Assembly (NCBI RefSeq): GCF_050003625.1
Contig: NC_134397.1
Span: 221,278,537 to 221,342,536 of the forward strand
Reading direction: 5' to 3'
Length of the DNA: 64,000 nucleotides
From: Haematobia irritans
Lineage: Eukaryota; Arthropoda; Insecta; Diptera; Muscidae
Positions 20,294 to 32,430 of this stretch are shown piece by piece. The position numbers and the translations under genes were made by a program. A model generated the notes under the pieces. That model ran no database searches. It saw only the letters and a program-made list of their open reading frames with translations, and was not told where the DNA came from. How positions within the stretch are numbered: position 1 is the stretch's first letter; every line of letters starts with the position of its first letter.

Positions 20294-21225
20294 AAATAAA
20301 AAAAAATAATAATTTCGATTGTTCGAAATATTTCAAATAAATTGATATGGACATTAAAATGGATCGATCAAGCCCATCTGCTAGTCTAACATTCTAGGAA
20401 ACATAAAAAGATAGCCGTAATTGGAAGTTGATTTTCATTTACAATCATACTGTACATTGATCGAATGAATAACGCAATGAAAACTAATTTGTGTAAAAAC
20501 TTGCTTAGTTACAAAATTGTGAAGTGTTTTAAAAAATTTGGTTTAGCCGGAGTAAAATTTTTACGACTCCGACACCAGCAAAATCTTCAGACTCCGACTC
20601 CGGCTCCATAGCCCTGGTGAGAGCATATAAATGAGAACTGAAAGTTTTCAACACAATTTTTAGACTGAATATTGTAGTTGAATTGTCAGCAGATTCGAAG
20701 TTTCCGGACTGAGGACGATATTAGCATCCACCCAATCAGCTCTGGGTTGGTTTCCTTATAACATCGGAGGGTCACTAGACAAGGGCTACTGAGGAAATGT
20801 TGGAGGTACTAAAGAATTTTCCATAAATAGGTATTATTTTGAATTTCGAGGTATTTCATAAGTTAGAGCGACTCTAACTTATGAAACTTTTATACTTTGA
20901 CATTTGACAAGTAGAATAAAATAATTAAAATTATAAAAAAATCATGAAAATCTTGGACCGGAAAATCTATCAAAATTGTGGCATATGGGCCTCAAAAACC
21001 CAATAGTTATTGGTGTAAAGTCTCTAAATCGACAATGTATTTCTGTTTGGTGCCGTCTTGAGGGGTCATTGAATCTTACTTTTTTTGAGAATGAGGTCGA
21101 TTCAACCTTATTATTAATGAATTAATTCCATAGATTAATATATTGGGAGATGTTTAACGTTAATTACTCGAAGGCGAGTTCTACTGAGACGTTATTGCAT
21201 GAATTAGTCGGCTTTATTGTAGCAC
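20294..21225. other. Intergenic, short simple repeat
   Basis: A GACTCCGACTCCGGCTCC simple repeat lies at about 20565-20610. The short palindrome GAGCGACTCTAACTTATGAA / TTCATAAGTTAGAGC lies near 20850-20885. No gene is supported. Confidence 0.35.
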
Positions 21226-21238
21226 ATTAGGTTAAGTT

Positions 21239-21286
21239 AAAGTGGCAGCCCGATTAAGTTTCAGGCTCACTTAGACTATTCAGTCC
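21239..21286 (-). mobile_element. tRNA-derived SINE, 5'-truncated copy e
   Basis: Only the tail and about 40 bases of adjoining body remain (GGTTAAGTTAAAGTGGCAGC to TTCAGTCC). It is flanked by the 13-base duplication ATTGTAGCACATT (21226-21238, 21287-21299). The duplication shows that this short piece inserted as such, by aborted reverse transcription, rather than by later decay. Confidence 0.8.
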
Positions 21287-21299
21287 ATTGTAGCACATT

Positions 21300-21980
21300 G
21301 TATCAATGCTCTTTTTCCAACCACAGTAACATCTGGCGTAGATATACACTGTTTGGGTTATATGCCAAAAGGTGTTATCTTGTTTATATATTTTTTATTA
21401 TAGAATAATAAAAATTTCATATTATAGAATAATAAAAATGTTATAATCTAGCTATTGGTTTTGTATCGTTGAAGGGGTTGAAGTTATCATGGAATATCCC
21501 ATATATGTTACTTGAACATATGTACCTATTTTGATGCATCTATATACGAACTAAAACACGTAAATAAAAATCCAAACTGTTCAGTATATACTACAAAGAA
21601 ATCATAATTAAATTCCGCAACGTAAGAAAGAAGAAAAATAAAGATTTGAAAATTATTTGCGAAGACCAGATAATGAATGGCGAAAAAACAAAAAACTAAT
21701 TTAGTATAAGGAAACTCCATGGGCAAAAAAAAAAAAACTAAAACAAATCATAAAAGTGCGTGAATATTATTTTGAAAAATAGTTTGATTTATACACTGAG
21801 AGAATAGTTTAATTTTATTACCGGTAAATTTTCTTCAAAGTCCCGGTATTTAGAAATTTTGCTTATAAAAGAAGACTTATTTTCTTGTCACACTATTTTA
21901 CAAAATCCTCTAGTTTTTTTTTGTATACCAGTCATCTCTTCAGGCCTATAGGGAACACCCATGAAGAAATTAAACTTATA
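21300..21980. other. AT-rich intergenic
   Basis: A short direct repeat TTTCATATTATAGAATAATAA occurs near 21400-21440. No gene is supported. Confidence 0.3.
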
Positions 21981-22496
21981 CACTGAAAAAACAGTGAACC
22001 CACCAGGAAGAAAACTTTCGGTTAATTTTAGAAAATTTTGAATATTTGTAGAAAATTTTAACTAAACAGTATGACAAACGTTGGCAACACGCCGATGTCA
22101 TAAATATAAGTAAATATTTTTCGACAAATTCAAGAAAATTTATTAGACATAACTAAGTTTTTTCACTTGTTAAACAAAATTTTATAGTTTGAAGGAAAAA
22201 ATTGGAGTTCAAAATTGCAAGAATGTCTTTAGTGACATACGAAGTTCATGATTGACGCATTTTTGGTAAAATTTACAAATTTAAAGAAATTCTGAACTAT
22301 TTTGTGGAAGACACGAATTTAGTTAATCTTTCTGTTTCATTTGAGTATATTTTTTCCTCGGTTTTAGTTAATTTAACTATCGTACACAAAAAATTATTAG
22401 AGTAAAGGAAACTTTCTCCAAACATAATAATTCCATGAACTAAAATAAAGTTAAATTGGCTTTAGTGAAATAGAGAGTTCACTTTTTTTTTTAGTG
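21981..22496. mobile_element. CACTG-ended MITE, second family (516 bp)
   Basis: It begins CACTGAAAAAACAGTGAACC and ends GAGTTCACTTTTTTTTTTAG followed by TG, with TA on both sides (21979-21980, 22497-22498). It is non-coding. A second copy at 51441-52072 is colinear but carries an extra 131 bp insertion. Confidence 0.75.
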
Positions 22497-24320
22497 TACT
22501 GAGCTGGAAGTCGATTCATTTGTTCTTCAAGAATATTTTTAAAAAATGGTACTTCCTTTTCGATTCAAATATTTCAGTACAAAGCTCATCGAAGAATCTT
22601 GTAATGCTCTTTGTATTGCATTTAAATTTAATTTATTTATATTTAAATCAAGTTAAATAATTTTAATTTAATACATAAAATATTTAATTTAATGTATCTA
22701 TGTATAGTTTAATTTGTTTTATTTTCATATAATTTCTTCTCATTTAATTTAATATGATTTTGTTTGTTTAAGTTTTTTTAAGCCTACATTTATTTAATTA
22801 GCATTAAATGAATTTAGTTGTGAGGTGAATGAGTTAGTTAAATTTAATTATTTTTTTTTTATTTTGTATTTAACTAAAATTTTAGAGTTAATCTCATCAT
22901 TAATAATTTCATTTCAGTTTTCATTTATTTAGTTTTATTTTCAATTTTTATACATGTTAAATATTTTTTATTTATTTGTTTTTACTTTCAACCATACCTA
23001 ATTATACAGGGAAACCTCACGGTCATCTACAATTTTGTCCACATTTGTAAGGTGTAGTGAAGAAGCTACTTTTAATATGATACTATAGTAAATGTCTCTC
23101 GAAAATGTTTCATTTTTGAGATGTGTCATGTTTTCAGATTGTTCGAATTTGAAAGGTTCTACGGTATATATGTTAATGTGGCAACTTTTTCGTTCGTAAT
23201 TTCATAAATTTCATTCCCTTAAATGGTAGGTAGACAACCACAGCTGAGAAATGTGCTGCATTTGCTTTATTCATTACAAGCCACCGAAAGTATTTGTGTC
23301 TGAATTTACTTAATGCTGAATAGCTCAAACACTTCAAAGGGAATAAAATGTTTGTGTATCGCACCATAAATCGTTATTATGATACTGGTACCATAATATC
23401 CATACGACAAAGTGCAGAATAAAAAAACATCAACATCTAAAATTATTCTTCAAGTAAAGCCTCGAATTAAATTAAGTCCATGCACTGAAAAAAGAATTTT
23501 CTTTTGACACGAAAAAAATGTTTTAAAGTAAGTAAATATATTTGAAGTAAGTAAATATATTTCGGGTTTACTTACTTACTCTTAAAGAAACTAAATTATA
23601 ATAAATTATAATTTAATTATTATTAATTATAATAAAGGCGTATTTTGAGTTGTCTAAATTTTCGTTCGAAAGTATTTTTCCTTTGGGTGTGCGGTATTGG
23701 CAATCAAAAAAACTTGTTGTTAAGCTTCCAAAATGCTCATGATCTTTGTTGGAACTGTAAGTGCAAGTGGTTTGCTGCATTTCCACGGATATCGGAAATC
23801 GTGTTCTCTTATGATAGAAATTTTTCAATTGAGCAATAATCGTGATCACTTAGTTTCATTTCTGGGAAACGAATTTTTCGACTAATGAAGTTTTCATTTG
23901 TTGTTAAAATTATTTTCTATTTCTAAAAAAAATCGTTGAAGACAAACGAGGCAATGGATACCATAAAGATTAACTGCCTTTAGGGGAACAATTTTACCAA
24001 TGAAAGAAAACAACGTTAGCCAGAAATATGACACCACCGATGACCAGTGACTTTCCAGTAGTTTTCTTCGAGCTTGGTGTCAAAGTATATATAAAAGTAT
24101 ATCAATTTAAAGAAACCTTTATGATTGGTTACATTTATGTATTTGTCGAGTCGAGTTCAATAATGAATAGTGGGGAAAACTAAATAAAAATATTCGAGAC
24201 TCAAGGATACACATCCCCTGTATGTTGTTCACTTTGATGAGCACTAAAAAATAGTCCAATAATATTTGTTGATTATCGGATTTAATTTGAAGTATATTGT
24301 ATTCGTTTGAATTCTCTTAC
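22497..24320. other. AT-rich intergenic with partial MITE ends
   Basis: Low-complexity ATTTAATTTAATTT sequence occupies about 22620-22980. A CACTGAAAAAAGAATTTTC end follows TG at 23482 with nearby repeats of AAGTAAGTAAATATATTT, probably the left end of another MITE. No gene is supported on either strand. Confidence 0.35.
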
Positions 24321-24860
24321 ACACAATAAAAAAATGTCATATTTTTTTAAATAAAATTTAGATTTTTATCTACTAAATTAATTTTCAAACAAACTCAGTT
24401 GAGTAGGCTTTATTGGATCGATTTAATTTTTAATTGAAGTGGGTGATTAATTTTTCCAGTTTTGCAAAATCCATGACTTTTGTTTTTATTTTTAAATAAT
24501 TTCCATAAATACATTAGGCAATGTCTATTTATTTTCAGCTTTAAATATTTTTTTAAATACATATGTCACAATAGTTTAGTTTTCAGATAATCCTTTCCCG
24601 AAATGTGTTTTGCTCAATATCAAAATTTTTAATTATATTTTGAACACAGGAAAAACATTTTATTTTTAATTTTCAACTATTAACACGGTTACATAAAAAA
24701 CTTGTTGAATTTTTATTTATTTTTCATTTTACTCAGTTTTTATTTTTTTAATTTTCCAGTTTAGTTTTAACGAAACTTTTATATGGAATATTTGAAAATA
24801 TATTGAATATTTCAAAATTGTATTAAATGTTGTTTTTTTTTTTGTGCACAATAGAGAATA
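24321..24860. repeat. AT-rich repeat, possibly a decayed MITE
   Basis: It runs from CACACAATAAAAAAATG after TTA to a T-run ending TTTGTGCACAATAG. Internal TTTAATTTTTAATTGAAG recalls the AATTAATT family. The termini are only loosely inverted, so the assignment is weak. Confidence 0.3.
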
Positions 24861-25880
24861 TTTGTCAACACTAACCCAAAAATATTGTCACTGTTTCCGT
24901 GTGACAGCCAACAAATCCTTCGGTTAAAATTTGTTCGATTGATTGATTTCCTCACCAAAATGTTGTGGTGTTTTTGTTGAAACGTTTATTCCGATAGTTG
25001 AATATAAACTATGGTTCCTATTGAACCTACCATTAGGCTTTTATACTAAAAATGTTCGACTTCCAACTCAACATAGACGAAGCCCAGTGGCAATGCAATG
25101 CCAACGCACATTGGAAAGAAACAATGGAAGTAACATCTTCTCAAAACTTACCGTGATTTACTTTACATTTGAAGAAGCCGATGTTTGGAGTTGTTGGTGG
25201 CATTTTGTTAGTGTTTGTTGGTTGGTGGATTTTTCGAAACTCATCTTGAAAAATATCATCATCATCGTGATCGTCATCATGATCATTATTATGGTTGCAA
25301 ATCACATCTAATCTGTTACAATTTTCTGTTTTGGTTTTAGTTTTATGTAATGCAACTCACTACTCTTCGTTAGTTATGAGTTGATCATGCCTCTTCTTCA
25401 ATGAGGGTGTTCTCTCAAACTTTGCCTCTAACTGTAGTGCCTACATTTACTCCCTTTGCATTGTTGACTTCATTTGGGAGATAGTTTACTCTCTATTTTT
25501 TTTTCAGTAGATTTTGTTAAAGTGTTAGATGCGCATACGTTCATGTTCTCCCCCATATTGCTCAACTGTTTGAAAGTGTTTGTGTTTTGAGAGTTCTTCA
25601 TATGTGCACCTGTATTGAAACATTTATATATATGGGATACTCCACCCTATGGCGTTATTGCGAAAGACCAAATCTCAATCATATACGAGGATGGTACGAT
25701 AGGAACGTGGTTTACAATAAAAAAAATTGTTTTTCCTCAAAACCTTCAAAATAGTTCTTCGTGGCGATGAGATCCCTTTACAAATACTATTTGCGAATGA
25801 CTTAAAGTAAGAAGAAGGTGCTCGCGGAAAGTCAGCAGAATATGGGAAGCAGTTTGTACCTCAATTTGACAAATTGTCTA
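24861..25880. other. Intergenic, no supported gene
   Basis: A plus-strand frame at 24943-25311 ends in an ATCATCATCGTGATCGTC simple repeat and has no family resemblance. I read it as chance. A short HINE-like piece (ATGGGATACTCCACCCTATG) lies near 25632. Confidence 0.3.
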
Positions 25881-26202
25881 CACGCAAAGAAAAAAAAACG
25901 TTTGGAAAACGTGTACCGAAAAAGTTTTTCTTTTGTTAGAGTTTTTTGAATTGCTTCGAAAATTTTAAACTTTTATCACCAAAAAAATTCGTTTGTTACA
26001 AAATTTTTATTTTTTCAATAAAAAAAGTTATTTTTGAAACAACAACACAGTCCATTTCGTTTATATCAAACACTGTTCTTTTCTGACTTTAGGTCTTTAA
26101 TAAGACACATTTTACAGTTCAAAATTTAATATACTACAATGTAATGTTGAACATTTTTTCGGAATCTTCCGAACATATCTGGAATATATGTAAAAAAAAA
26201 CT

Positions 26203-26257
26203 TTGGTCGAAGCAGGGATCATGCAAGTCGGACGTAGCAACCACTACTCCACGGTGC
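26203..26257 (-). repeat. Decayed tRNA-like module Y
   Basis: On the minus strand it reads GGCACCGTGGAGTAGTGGTT, followed by a shortened remainder and CCTGCTTCGACC. It is homologous to the SINE head but has lost the anticodon and B-box region. Confidence 0.5.
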
Positions 26258-26340
26258 CAAACTAAATGTTTGTTTCTGTTAAATAAACTTTGTTTATTCG
26301 GTTCGTTATATGGATATTTATCTATTAATGACCATAACAG

Positions 26341-26412
26341 GTACATAGCTCAGTGGTTAGAGTGTTGGCTTACAAAGTGCATGGTCCGCGGTTCGATTCT
26401 CCGTCCAGGCGA
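26341..26412 (+). repeat. tRNA-like module X
   Basis: The A-box region TAGCTCAGTGGTTAGAGTG and B box GGTTCGATTCT are spaced as in a tRNA gene. The T and acceptor stems pair poorly, so it is a tRNA-derived pol III promoter relic rather than a functional tRNA. Confidence 0.6.
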
Positions 26413-26735
26413 AAGATAAAAAACATTTAAAAATTTATAAAATCGTATAATTTCTTCTACATTGTTGGTATTACAAGAAAAAGGTGTTAAGAACGAAAAA
26501 ACCTCGTGGACGTGAGAAAGATGTGAGGGAAAACGCAATTAGCAAGAAAACAATGTTTTTTTTTTTGAGTTTGTCTTTATGAAATTGTTTTTACATCCTG
26601 GAAAAGAATAAACGTTTATCACAAAAATTATATACTTTTCTTCCAAATACACTTCCTTACAGCGAAAAGCAAACGAGAAACGAACTTTGTTTGTCTAAAA
26701 TTTCGTTTGGGAGGAAAGAATTATTTTTTTGCGTG

Positions 26736-27245
26736 TAGGCATTAGGTAGAAACCGGTATGTTATCGCGGTGTTGTAATACGCTTATCGGCCTTCTTCAGC
26801 CCTAAAACTCGCTGAATTCATGTTTCAAACACCTTCAATTGGCAGTGTGTCAATGCGAGGTTGTAGATTTTATCACCATCATTTTTGTCGGAACGAAAGA
26901 AGAGACCGGACGGAGACATAAAGAGACTCGGGACATTTATGGCATCGTTTGTGTGCAGTATCGCCTTGAAGTTTTCACCTAATATGGAATTCCGTTCCCT
27001 AAATCGACAGATGTACGATCCGGCCCTGAGACCTTCGGGTCTAAGGTATCCCCTTCTGGTGCCTTGAGTTTTTAGTAGAACTGCGTGCTCTAGTTCAAAC
27101 CTAGAATAACCAATAAAATACTCAACACAAGTAGCCGTTTCGTAATTTTTGTCCGAAACGCTATAGATCCGAAGCTGCTAGCAAACCTGTAACGGCACCT
27201 GAAGTTACTATCGAAGCCAATAAGACTAAATCGGTCGTATGATAC
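26736..27245. other. Intergenic, no supported gene
   Basis: Sequence of moderate GC content with a short plus-strand frame at 26885-27067 of no recognisable family. It may be a decayed coding relic, but nothing supports a call. Confidence 0.25.
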
Positions 27246-27545
27246 ACCCAGATAACGAATTTTATAACTTCAAACCAGTTCTAAGACCATAATTTTATTT
27301 TTGGACGGGAAACATGTAACATTGTTATCGTGACCATATTATTTTCTCTGAAATCAAGTATCAGAATTCGACACGCATGTTTATGTTTGGCAAGAAAACA
27401 ATAGTTTTGCGACACATATGTTCGTATTACTTCATACTAAGCAAAAAAGATTCGTTGTTTTAATGAATCTTGACGTTAATTATGAACCAACGTACAACTT
27501 GGTTAATACAACGCTTGGTTTTGCTGTATAACGAACAACAAACAT
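27246..27545. repeat. Diverged relative of the hairpin MITE
   Basis: Pieces such as GGGAAACATGTAACATTGTT, GTGACCATATTATTTTCTC and TTTGGCAAGAAAACAATAG match the 250 bp hairpin element at 49893-50142 in order, after a TACACCCAG start near 27242. No clean right end is visible. Confidence 0.4.
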
Positions 27546-28221
27546 CAATCGTTTTTATACCCTCCACCATACGATGGGGGGTATATTAACTTTGTCATTC
27601 CGTTTGTAACACATCGAAATATTGCTCTAAGACCCCATAAAGTATATATATTCTGGGTCGTGGTGAAATTCTGAGTCGATCTGAGCATGTCCATCCGTCC
27701 GTCCGTCTGTTGAAATCACGCTAACTTCCGAACTTAACAAGCTATCGACTTGAAACTTGGCACAAGTAGTTGTTATTGATGTAGGTCGGATGGTATTGCA
27801 AATGGGCCATATCGGTCCACTTTTACGTATAGCCCCCATATAAACCGATCCCCCGATTTGGCTTGCGGAGCCTCTAAGAGAAGCAAATTTCATCCGATCC
27901 GGCTGAAATTTGGTACATGGTGTTAGTATATGCACCCTCAGAAAAAATCGCTTCTCTAACATATGTTCCAAACATATTTTGCAGGAAGCACATATATTAG
28001 TGGATACTGCCGAAACATTAATATGTTTGTTTTATGTGAACATATATGTTGTGAAGCATTTTGAGCCCAAAAATATTATATGCTTGGAAGAATTTTCCCC
28101 AAAGAAGATTGTGCTCATTCCCTCACATAATTTTCACTTCCACGATTTTTTTTAGTTCTTGGCACCTTTTTCTGTAATACAAATAATGTTGAAGAAATTA
28201 TTCAATTTTATAATTTTACCT

Positions 28222-28295
28222 TTCGCCTGGACTGAGAATCGAACCGGGAACCATGCAATTTGTAAGCCAACACACTACCACTGGGCTACGTAGCT
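28222..28295 (-). repeat. tRNA-like module X
   Basis: On the minus strand it reads from GCTACGTAGCCCAGTGGTAG to a B box CCGGTTCGATTCTC. It lies head-to-head with module Y, about 100 bases away. Confidence 0.6.
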
Positions 28296-28396
28296 GTTAT
28301 AATTACCAATAGACAAATATCGTTATAAGTTACATTTATATAGCATAGTTTGCAGCGCCCACGAGCCGATGCAAACAAAACAACCACTGCTCCAGT

Positions 28397-28474
28397 GCCA
28401 CGTGGAGCAGTGGTTAGCATGTCCGCCTTGCATGCAAAAGGTCCTGGGTTCAATCCCTACTCCGACCGAACACC
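28397..28474 (+). repeat. tRNA-like module Y with pol III terminator
   Basis: CCACGTGGAGCAGTGGTTAG gives the A-box region, CCTTGCATGCAAAAGG resembles an Ala(TGC) anticodon arm, and GGTTCAATCCC is the B box. A run of eight T begins about ten bases after the tRNA-like part, as in a pol III terminator. It is homologous to the head of the SINE. Confidence 0.65.
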
Positions 28475-29162
28475 AATTTTTTTTAATTTTTGTATTTATA
28501 TTTTTATATTATTAAATGAAATTTTTACAATGAAACTTCGAAATGTGTGTTATTAAAGATTTACAGTCAGAAAAGAACAGTGCTTGATATAAACGAAATG
28601 GACTGAGCTTTTGGATAATTTTTTTTATTGCAAAAATAACAATTTTGTAGCAAAAAACTGTTTTTGGTATAAAAGCTTGAAATGTTGGAAGGAATTAAAA
28701 CTCTAACAAAAGAAGAGTATAAAGAGTATAAACATACATAAATAATTTTATAATATACACATAAATTTAGTTAGCCGTGAACAGTTTTTTAATAGCATTT
28801 AACACCATTTTAAATGCATTTAAAACTTATCGTGTTTTGTACTTAATTTCATTTTTACCCTTAAGGCCGGTATTAAGTTGGCATTATCGTTCTAAAATGA
28901 CCCTGTTTTGCCTTTTACTTTTCTTTAATAATTCATTTTAAAGAAAATAACCTTTTTCAATTTTTTAGCAAAACTCGAACTTAATGCCCGCTTCCGAATG
29001 TCTATTCTCTTTACACGAGTATTCAAATTAAATAATATTTAGACTTTCCGAAACAACATACAAGCAGTTTCACAGAAATTGCTCTCTTTTGATTCTCTCG
29101 CTGTGTTATGTTGATATCTTTCGTCAACCCTCCCGGTTTCCATCTCTATTTCTTTCTTTATA

Positions 29163-29184
29163 CTCTCTCTCTCTCTCTCTCTCT
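29163..29184. repeat. (CT)n microsatellite
   Basis: An uninterrupted CT dinucleotide run lies within the CAC/GTG element. The related element at 41363 has only a short GAGAGAG remnant at the same place. Confidence 0.85.
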
Positions 29185-29889
29185 GTCGCTCTCTGAATAA
29201 AATATCACAACATATATATGTTTACTCGAAATTTGTAAATTTATATATGTTTACATTCACACATATTATTTTTATGAAACATTCATGCCCCAAACATAAT
29301 ATATTCTAACATATTAACATATGTGTCCCAAACATTTAGTGTTAGTTTAGGAACATTACATCTTTGCACTTAAATATATTGTGTTTAAAAATTGTGCCCG
29401 AAACACATTTTGTTTATATCGGAATATATGAAAAACATATTTTTCTAACAGTGTGGTCTCTCAAAACCATGCAAAAATTGGTTCACATCGGTCCATAATT
29501 ATATATAGCCCTCATATAAACCGATCCCCCGATTTGGCTTGCGGAGCCTCTAAGAGAAGCAAATTTCATCCGATCCGGCTGAAATTTGGTACGTGATGTT
29601 AGTATATTGTCTCTAACAACCATGCAGGAATTGGTTCCTATCAGTCCATAATAATATAGCTCCCATATAAACCGATCCCCAGATTTGACCTCCGGTGCCT
29701 TTTGGAGGAGCAAAATTCATCCAATCTGGTTGAAATTTGGTACGTGGTGGTAGTATATGATATTTAAGTCCTTAGTCTTTCGTAGAAGTTTCTACGCAAT
29801 CCATGGTGGAGGGTACATAAGATTCGGCCTGGCCGAACTTACGGCCGTATATACTTGTTTTATGATTGTTTTTTCTTTTATTGTAACGA

Positions 29890-30110
29890 ATCAGAAGATA
29901 CACGCGGAGGAGGAATATGATCAGCCCATGCATGTTTCAAGAGCAACTTTTCAACTTTTTATTTCGCCAGCATATTATGTTTGGAGAGAAAAAGTGGGTT
30001 TGTGACAAAAAAGTTCCATATACTCCGTGTAAAAGTAAGATTATTCTCTTGAAACATATTTGGGACGATCCTATTCCTTCTCTGGAATATGTTCGTCCGA
30101 AGTGATAGCA
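29890..30110. repeat. Diverged hairpin MITE
   Basis: Inverted pieces GGAATATGATCAGCCCATGC / CCTATTCCTTCTC and ATGTTTCAAGAGCAA / CTCTTGAAACATAT mirror the arms of the 250 bp element at 49893. The middle is diverged. The open frames inside are shadows of this repeat. Confidence 0.45.
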
Positions 30111-30850
30111 ACAACAATTAATTGTATCCACACAGAGCCTTCTGAAACCCGAGAGCTTGATCAACTGTAGATCACCTTCATCTCAGCGAATAAAACAGTT
30201 CCCGATTCAACACAGAAAAAATAACACATAAACTTATGGAGAAAATGAAAATGCGAAAATTGAACTAAATTGTATTCCATATTTTGAGATTAATTAAATT
30301 AACGAAAACTTTCATTTTGGGATTTTTAAATACCATTAACGAAATTCATCCTTCTCGAAAAGCGAAACTGATCTATGTTACAAATAGAGAAAAAATCTTA
30401 GGATCATTATCATTTTAGTTCATTTTTACTGTTTTTGAAAAGTGTACGAAATCTGCTTTAGTTAGCATTGAACTTATTTGTATGTCATTGAAATTTTACT
30501 GGCATTTAGTTCATAAAATGTTTGAGACATACTTGGAATAAAGAAGAATTCGTTGGGCTGGGGAAAATTTCTTACAACATTTTAAAAATGAAGTTAATTT
30601 TAATATCATGATTTTTTCTGTCATCTACATCGACGATTTCAACAGTTTTCGATCAACAAATAGTTATCTCATTACCGATCACTTGGAAACAATCAAAACC
30701 AGATTCACTACAAACCGAAGAGAAGATGATCTTTTGATTACTTTTCACTCAGCGAGGACAGCAATTCCCGATCAATTACAGATCCTTGAAATCTTTTGTT
30801 TCCGAATGTATTTTTTTATTTTTGTTAATTAATTAAAATCCGTAAACATA
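30111..30850. other. Intergenic with MITE-like sequence
   Basis: It includes a CACAGAAAAAATAACAC start at about 30211 and sequence reminiscent of the 21981 family in reverse (TTCATAAAATGTTTGAG, TGGGGAAAATTTC). It is too diverged to delimit. No gene is supported. Confidence 0.3.
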
Positions 30851-31343
30851 CTGGAAAAAAATATATTGTCGTTTGGCCAAAGATTTCATGTCTTCTTAGC
30901 ATTTCTCTGACATAAAGTTTATTTTCCCAAAAGTCGAAAAACTTTTCAGCGAAATGAGATTCGACATAAAACTGCGTATATTTAGATGAAAAAAATGTTT
31001 GACCAAGGTCAACTTGACTTTAAAATTCTGGAAAATATTATTTAATTTTTTTGAAATTTACCTTGACTTGCCTACAAATCAAAAAAGCTTTAAAAATAAG
31101 AGATGGTTTTCAATACTTTATTTTATGTTAAAGATGTTTTTACTTGAAACCTAGAAATACTTAAAGTTGAGCCAGAATTAGGAAATATAAGTTTTGATAG
31201 AACATGAAGAATGATAGAACATGATTCAAGAACGCAAAACTCAAATTTAAGAGAGAATTGTATCTTACTTACTTCAATTCACCGTTTCAATGCCAAAATC
31301 TTTAGTGTAAACACAAAATCTTTGCATCCGGATTTTTTCACTG
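30851..31343. mobile_element. CACTG-type MITE, inverted diverged copy
   Basis: The left end GGAAAAAAATATATTGTC and right end GGATTTTTTCACTG sit between TA dinucleotides. Internal TTTCCCAAAAGTCGAAAAAC, GGTCAACTTGACTTTAAAA and CCAAAATCTTTAGTG correspond to the 14231 element read in the opposite direction. Confidence 0.55.
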
Positions 31344-31938
31344 TAGCATATATTTGAATAATTAATGCGAAAAAATGTGACTATCGGAATATGACAAGGC
31401 TATGTAAAATTTATTGCTTTTGATCCGATTTTACATCACTTTCGGACCCAACAACAAGTTTTGAATAAAAAATATGTGGACAGGACGCCTGACCAGTGTT
31501 GCCAGTATTTTTCGGGCTCTTGTCCCCAAAATGGAACGATTTCATCCCCAATTTAATTTAAAATTCCCTACAAAAATCCCCAATAAATTTTTAGAAAGTT
31601 TTTTGAAAAAATAGAAAATCCGTAAAAAATAAAAATTGAAAAAATTTGCAATTTTTGTTATACCAGTTTGCGAGTTTCAAAGAGATGAAGATTTCAAAAC
31701 ACAAAACCAGAGTTAATTATTGGTATAAAGAGTCGTCGAATTTTTTCTTATGCAAATCATCTTCAACATGTGTACATTCGGTCAACATGTGTATTTATGA
31801 AAACTTAGTTCTAAATAGCCAAGAAATAAAATTGAGTGATCGACCAAAAGGCGTTGTTGTCCCGTTATGAACTATGACATATAATTTCCAAAACAGTGAT
31901 ATATGCAGATGAGTCCTTACGAAATAATTTCACAATAG

Positions 31939-32290
31939 GTTAGGTTAGGTTAGGTTATGTGGCAGCCCGATGTATCAGGCTCACTTAGACTATTCAGTCC
32001 ATTGTGATACCACAGTGGTGAACTTCTCTCTTATCACTGAGTGCTGCCCGATTCCATGTTAAGCTCAATGACAAGGGACCTCCTTTTTATAGCCGAGTCC
32101 GAACGGCGTTCCACATTCCAGTGAAACCACTTAGAGAAGCTTTGAAACCCTCAGAAATGTCACCAGCATTACTGAGGTGGGATAATCCACCGCTGAAAAA
32201 CTTTTTGGTGTTCGGTCGTAGCAGGAATCGAACCCACGACCTTGTGTATGCAAGGCGGGCATGCTAACCATTGCACCACGGTGGCTCCCT
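31939..32290 (-). mobile_element. tRNA-derived SINE, copy c
   Basis: This full-length copy is flanked by the 16-base duplication AATAATTTCACAATAG (31923-31938, 32291-32306). The minus-strand head has A box TGGTGCAATGGTTAGC and B box GGTTCGATTCC. The (CCTAA)n tail is at the left. Confidence 0.9.
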
Positions 32291-32430
32291 AATAATTTCA
32301 CAATAGTAAACAATTTGTAAGGAAACAGAGTAAAACGTAAAGTAGCTCTTGGACGCCCAAATAAATGCAGTGGAATAAAGTGGAGGATTTTTTTTATTTT
32401 GGAGACTCTCTGTACTTCTTTAAGTCTTTT

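Larger units (their letters stand above)
25881..26735. mobile_element. CAC/GTG element with paired tRNA-like modules (855 bp)
   Basis: It begins CACGCAAAGAAAAAAAA and ends TTATTTTTTTGCGTG, with TA on each side (25879-25880, 26736-26737). Its core matches the core of the larger elements at 27933-29453 and 41363-43166, including a minus-strand tRNA-like module and a plus-strand one that point away from each other. It has no protein-coding capacity. Confidence 0.7.
27933..29453. mobile_element. CAC/GTG element (1521 bp) with paired tRNA-like modules
   Basis: It begins CACCCTCAGAAAAAATCGC and ends ATATTTTTCTAACAGTG, with TG duplicated on both sides (27931-27932, 29454-29455). The target is known from uninterrupted HINE B copies, so the 2 bp duplication is secure. 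The interior is non-coding, with tRNA-like modules at 28222-28295 (-) and 28397-28474 (+) and a (CT)n run at 29163-29184. It is the reverse-oriented relative of 41363-43166. Confidence 0.8.
27556..29857 (-). mobile_element. HINE family B, copy split by a CAC/GTG element
   Basis: On this strand the element runs from TATACCCTCCACCATACGAT (left) to GTACATAAGATTCGGCCTGG, the hairpin TTCGGCCTGGCCGAA and the ATATACTTG end before TTT. Its GTCC microsatellite is at 27690-27708. A 1521 bp element interrupts it at 27933-29453. Comparison with intact copies (GTTAGTATATGGTCTCT) restores the join exactly. Confidence 0.8.

Noticed and set aside
24943..25311. 122-codon plus-strand frame as a gene
   Set aside because: No family resemblance, no promoter or splice signals, and the C-terminal third is an ATC/GTC simple repeat.
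26341..26412. Genuine tRNA gene
   Set aside because: The A and B boxes are good, but the T and acceptor stems pair poorly and the sequence sits inside transposon copies at several loci, so it is a tRNA-derived module.
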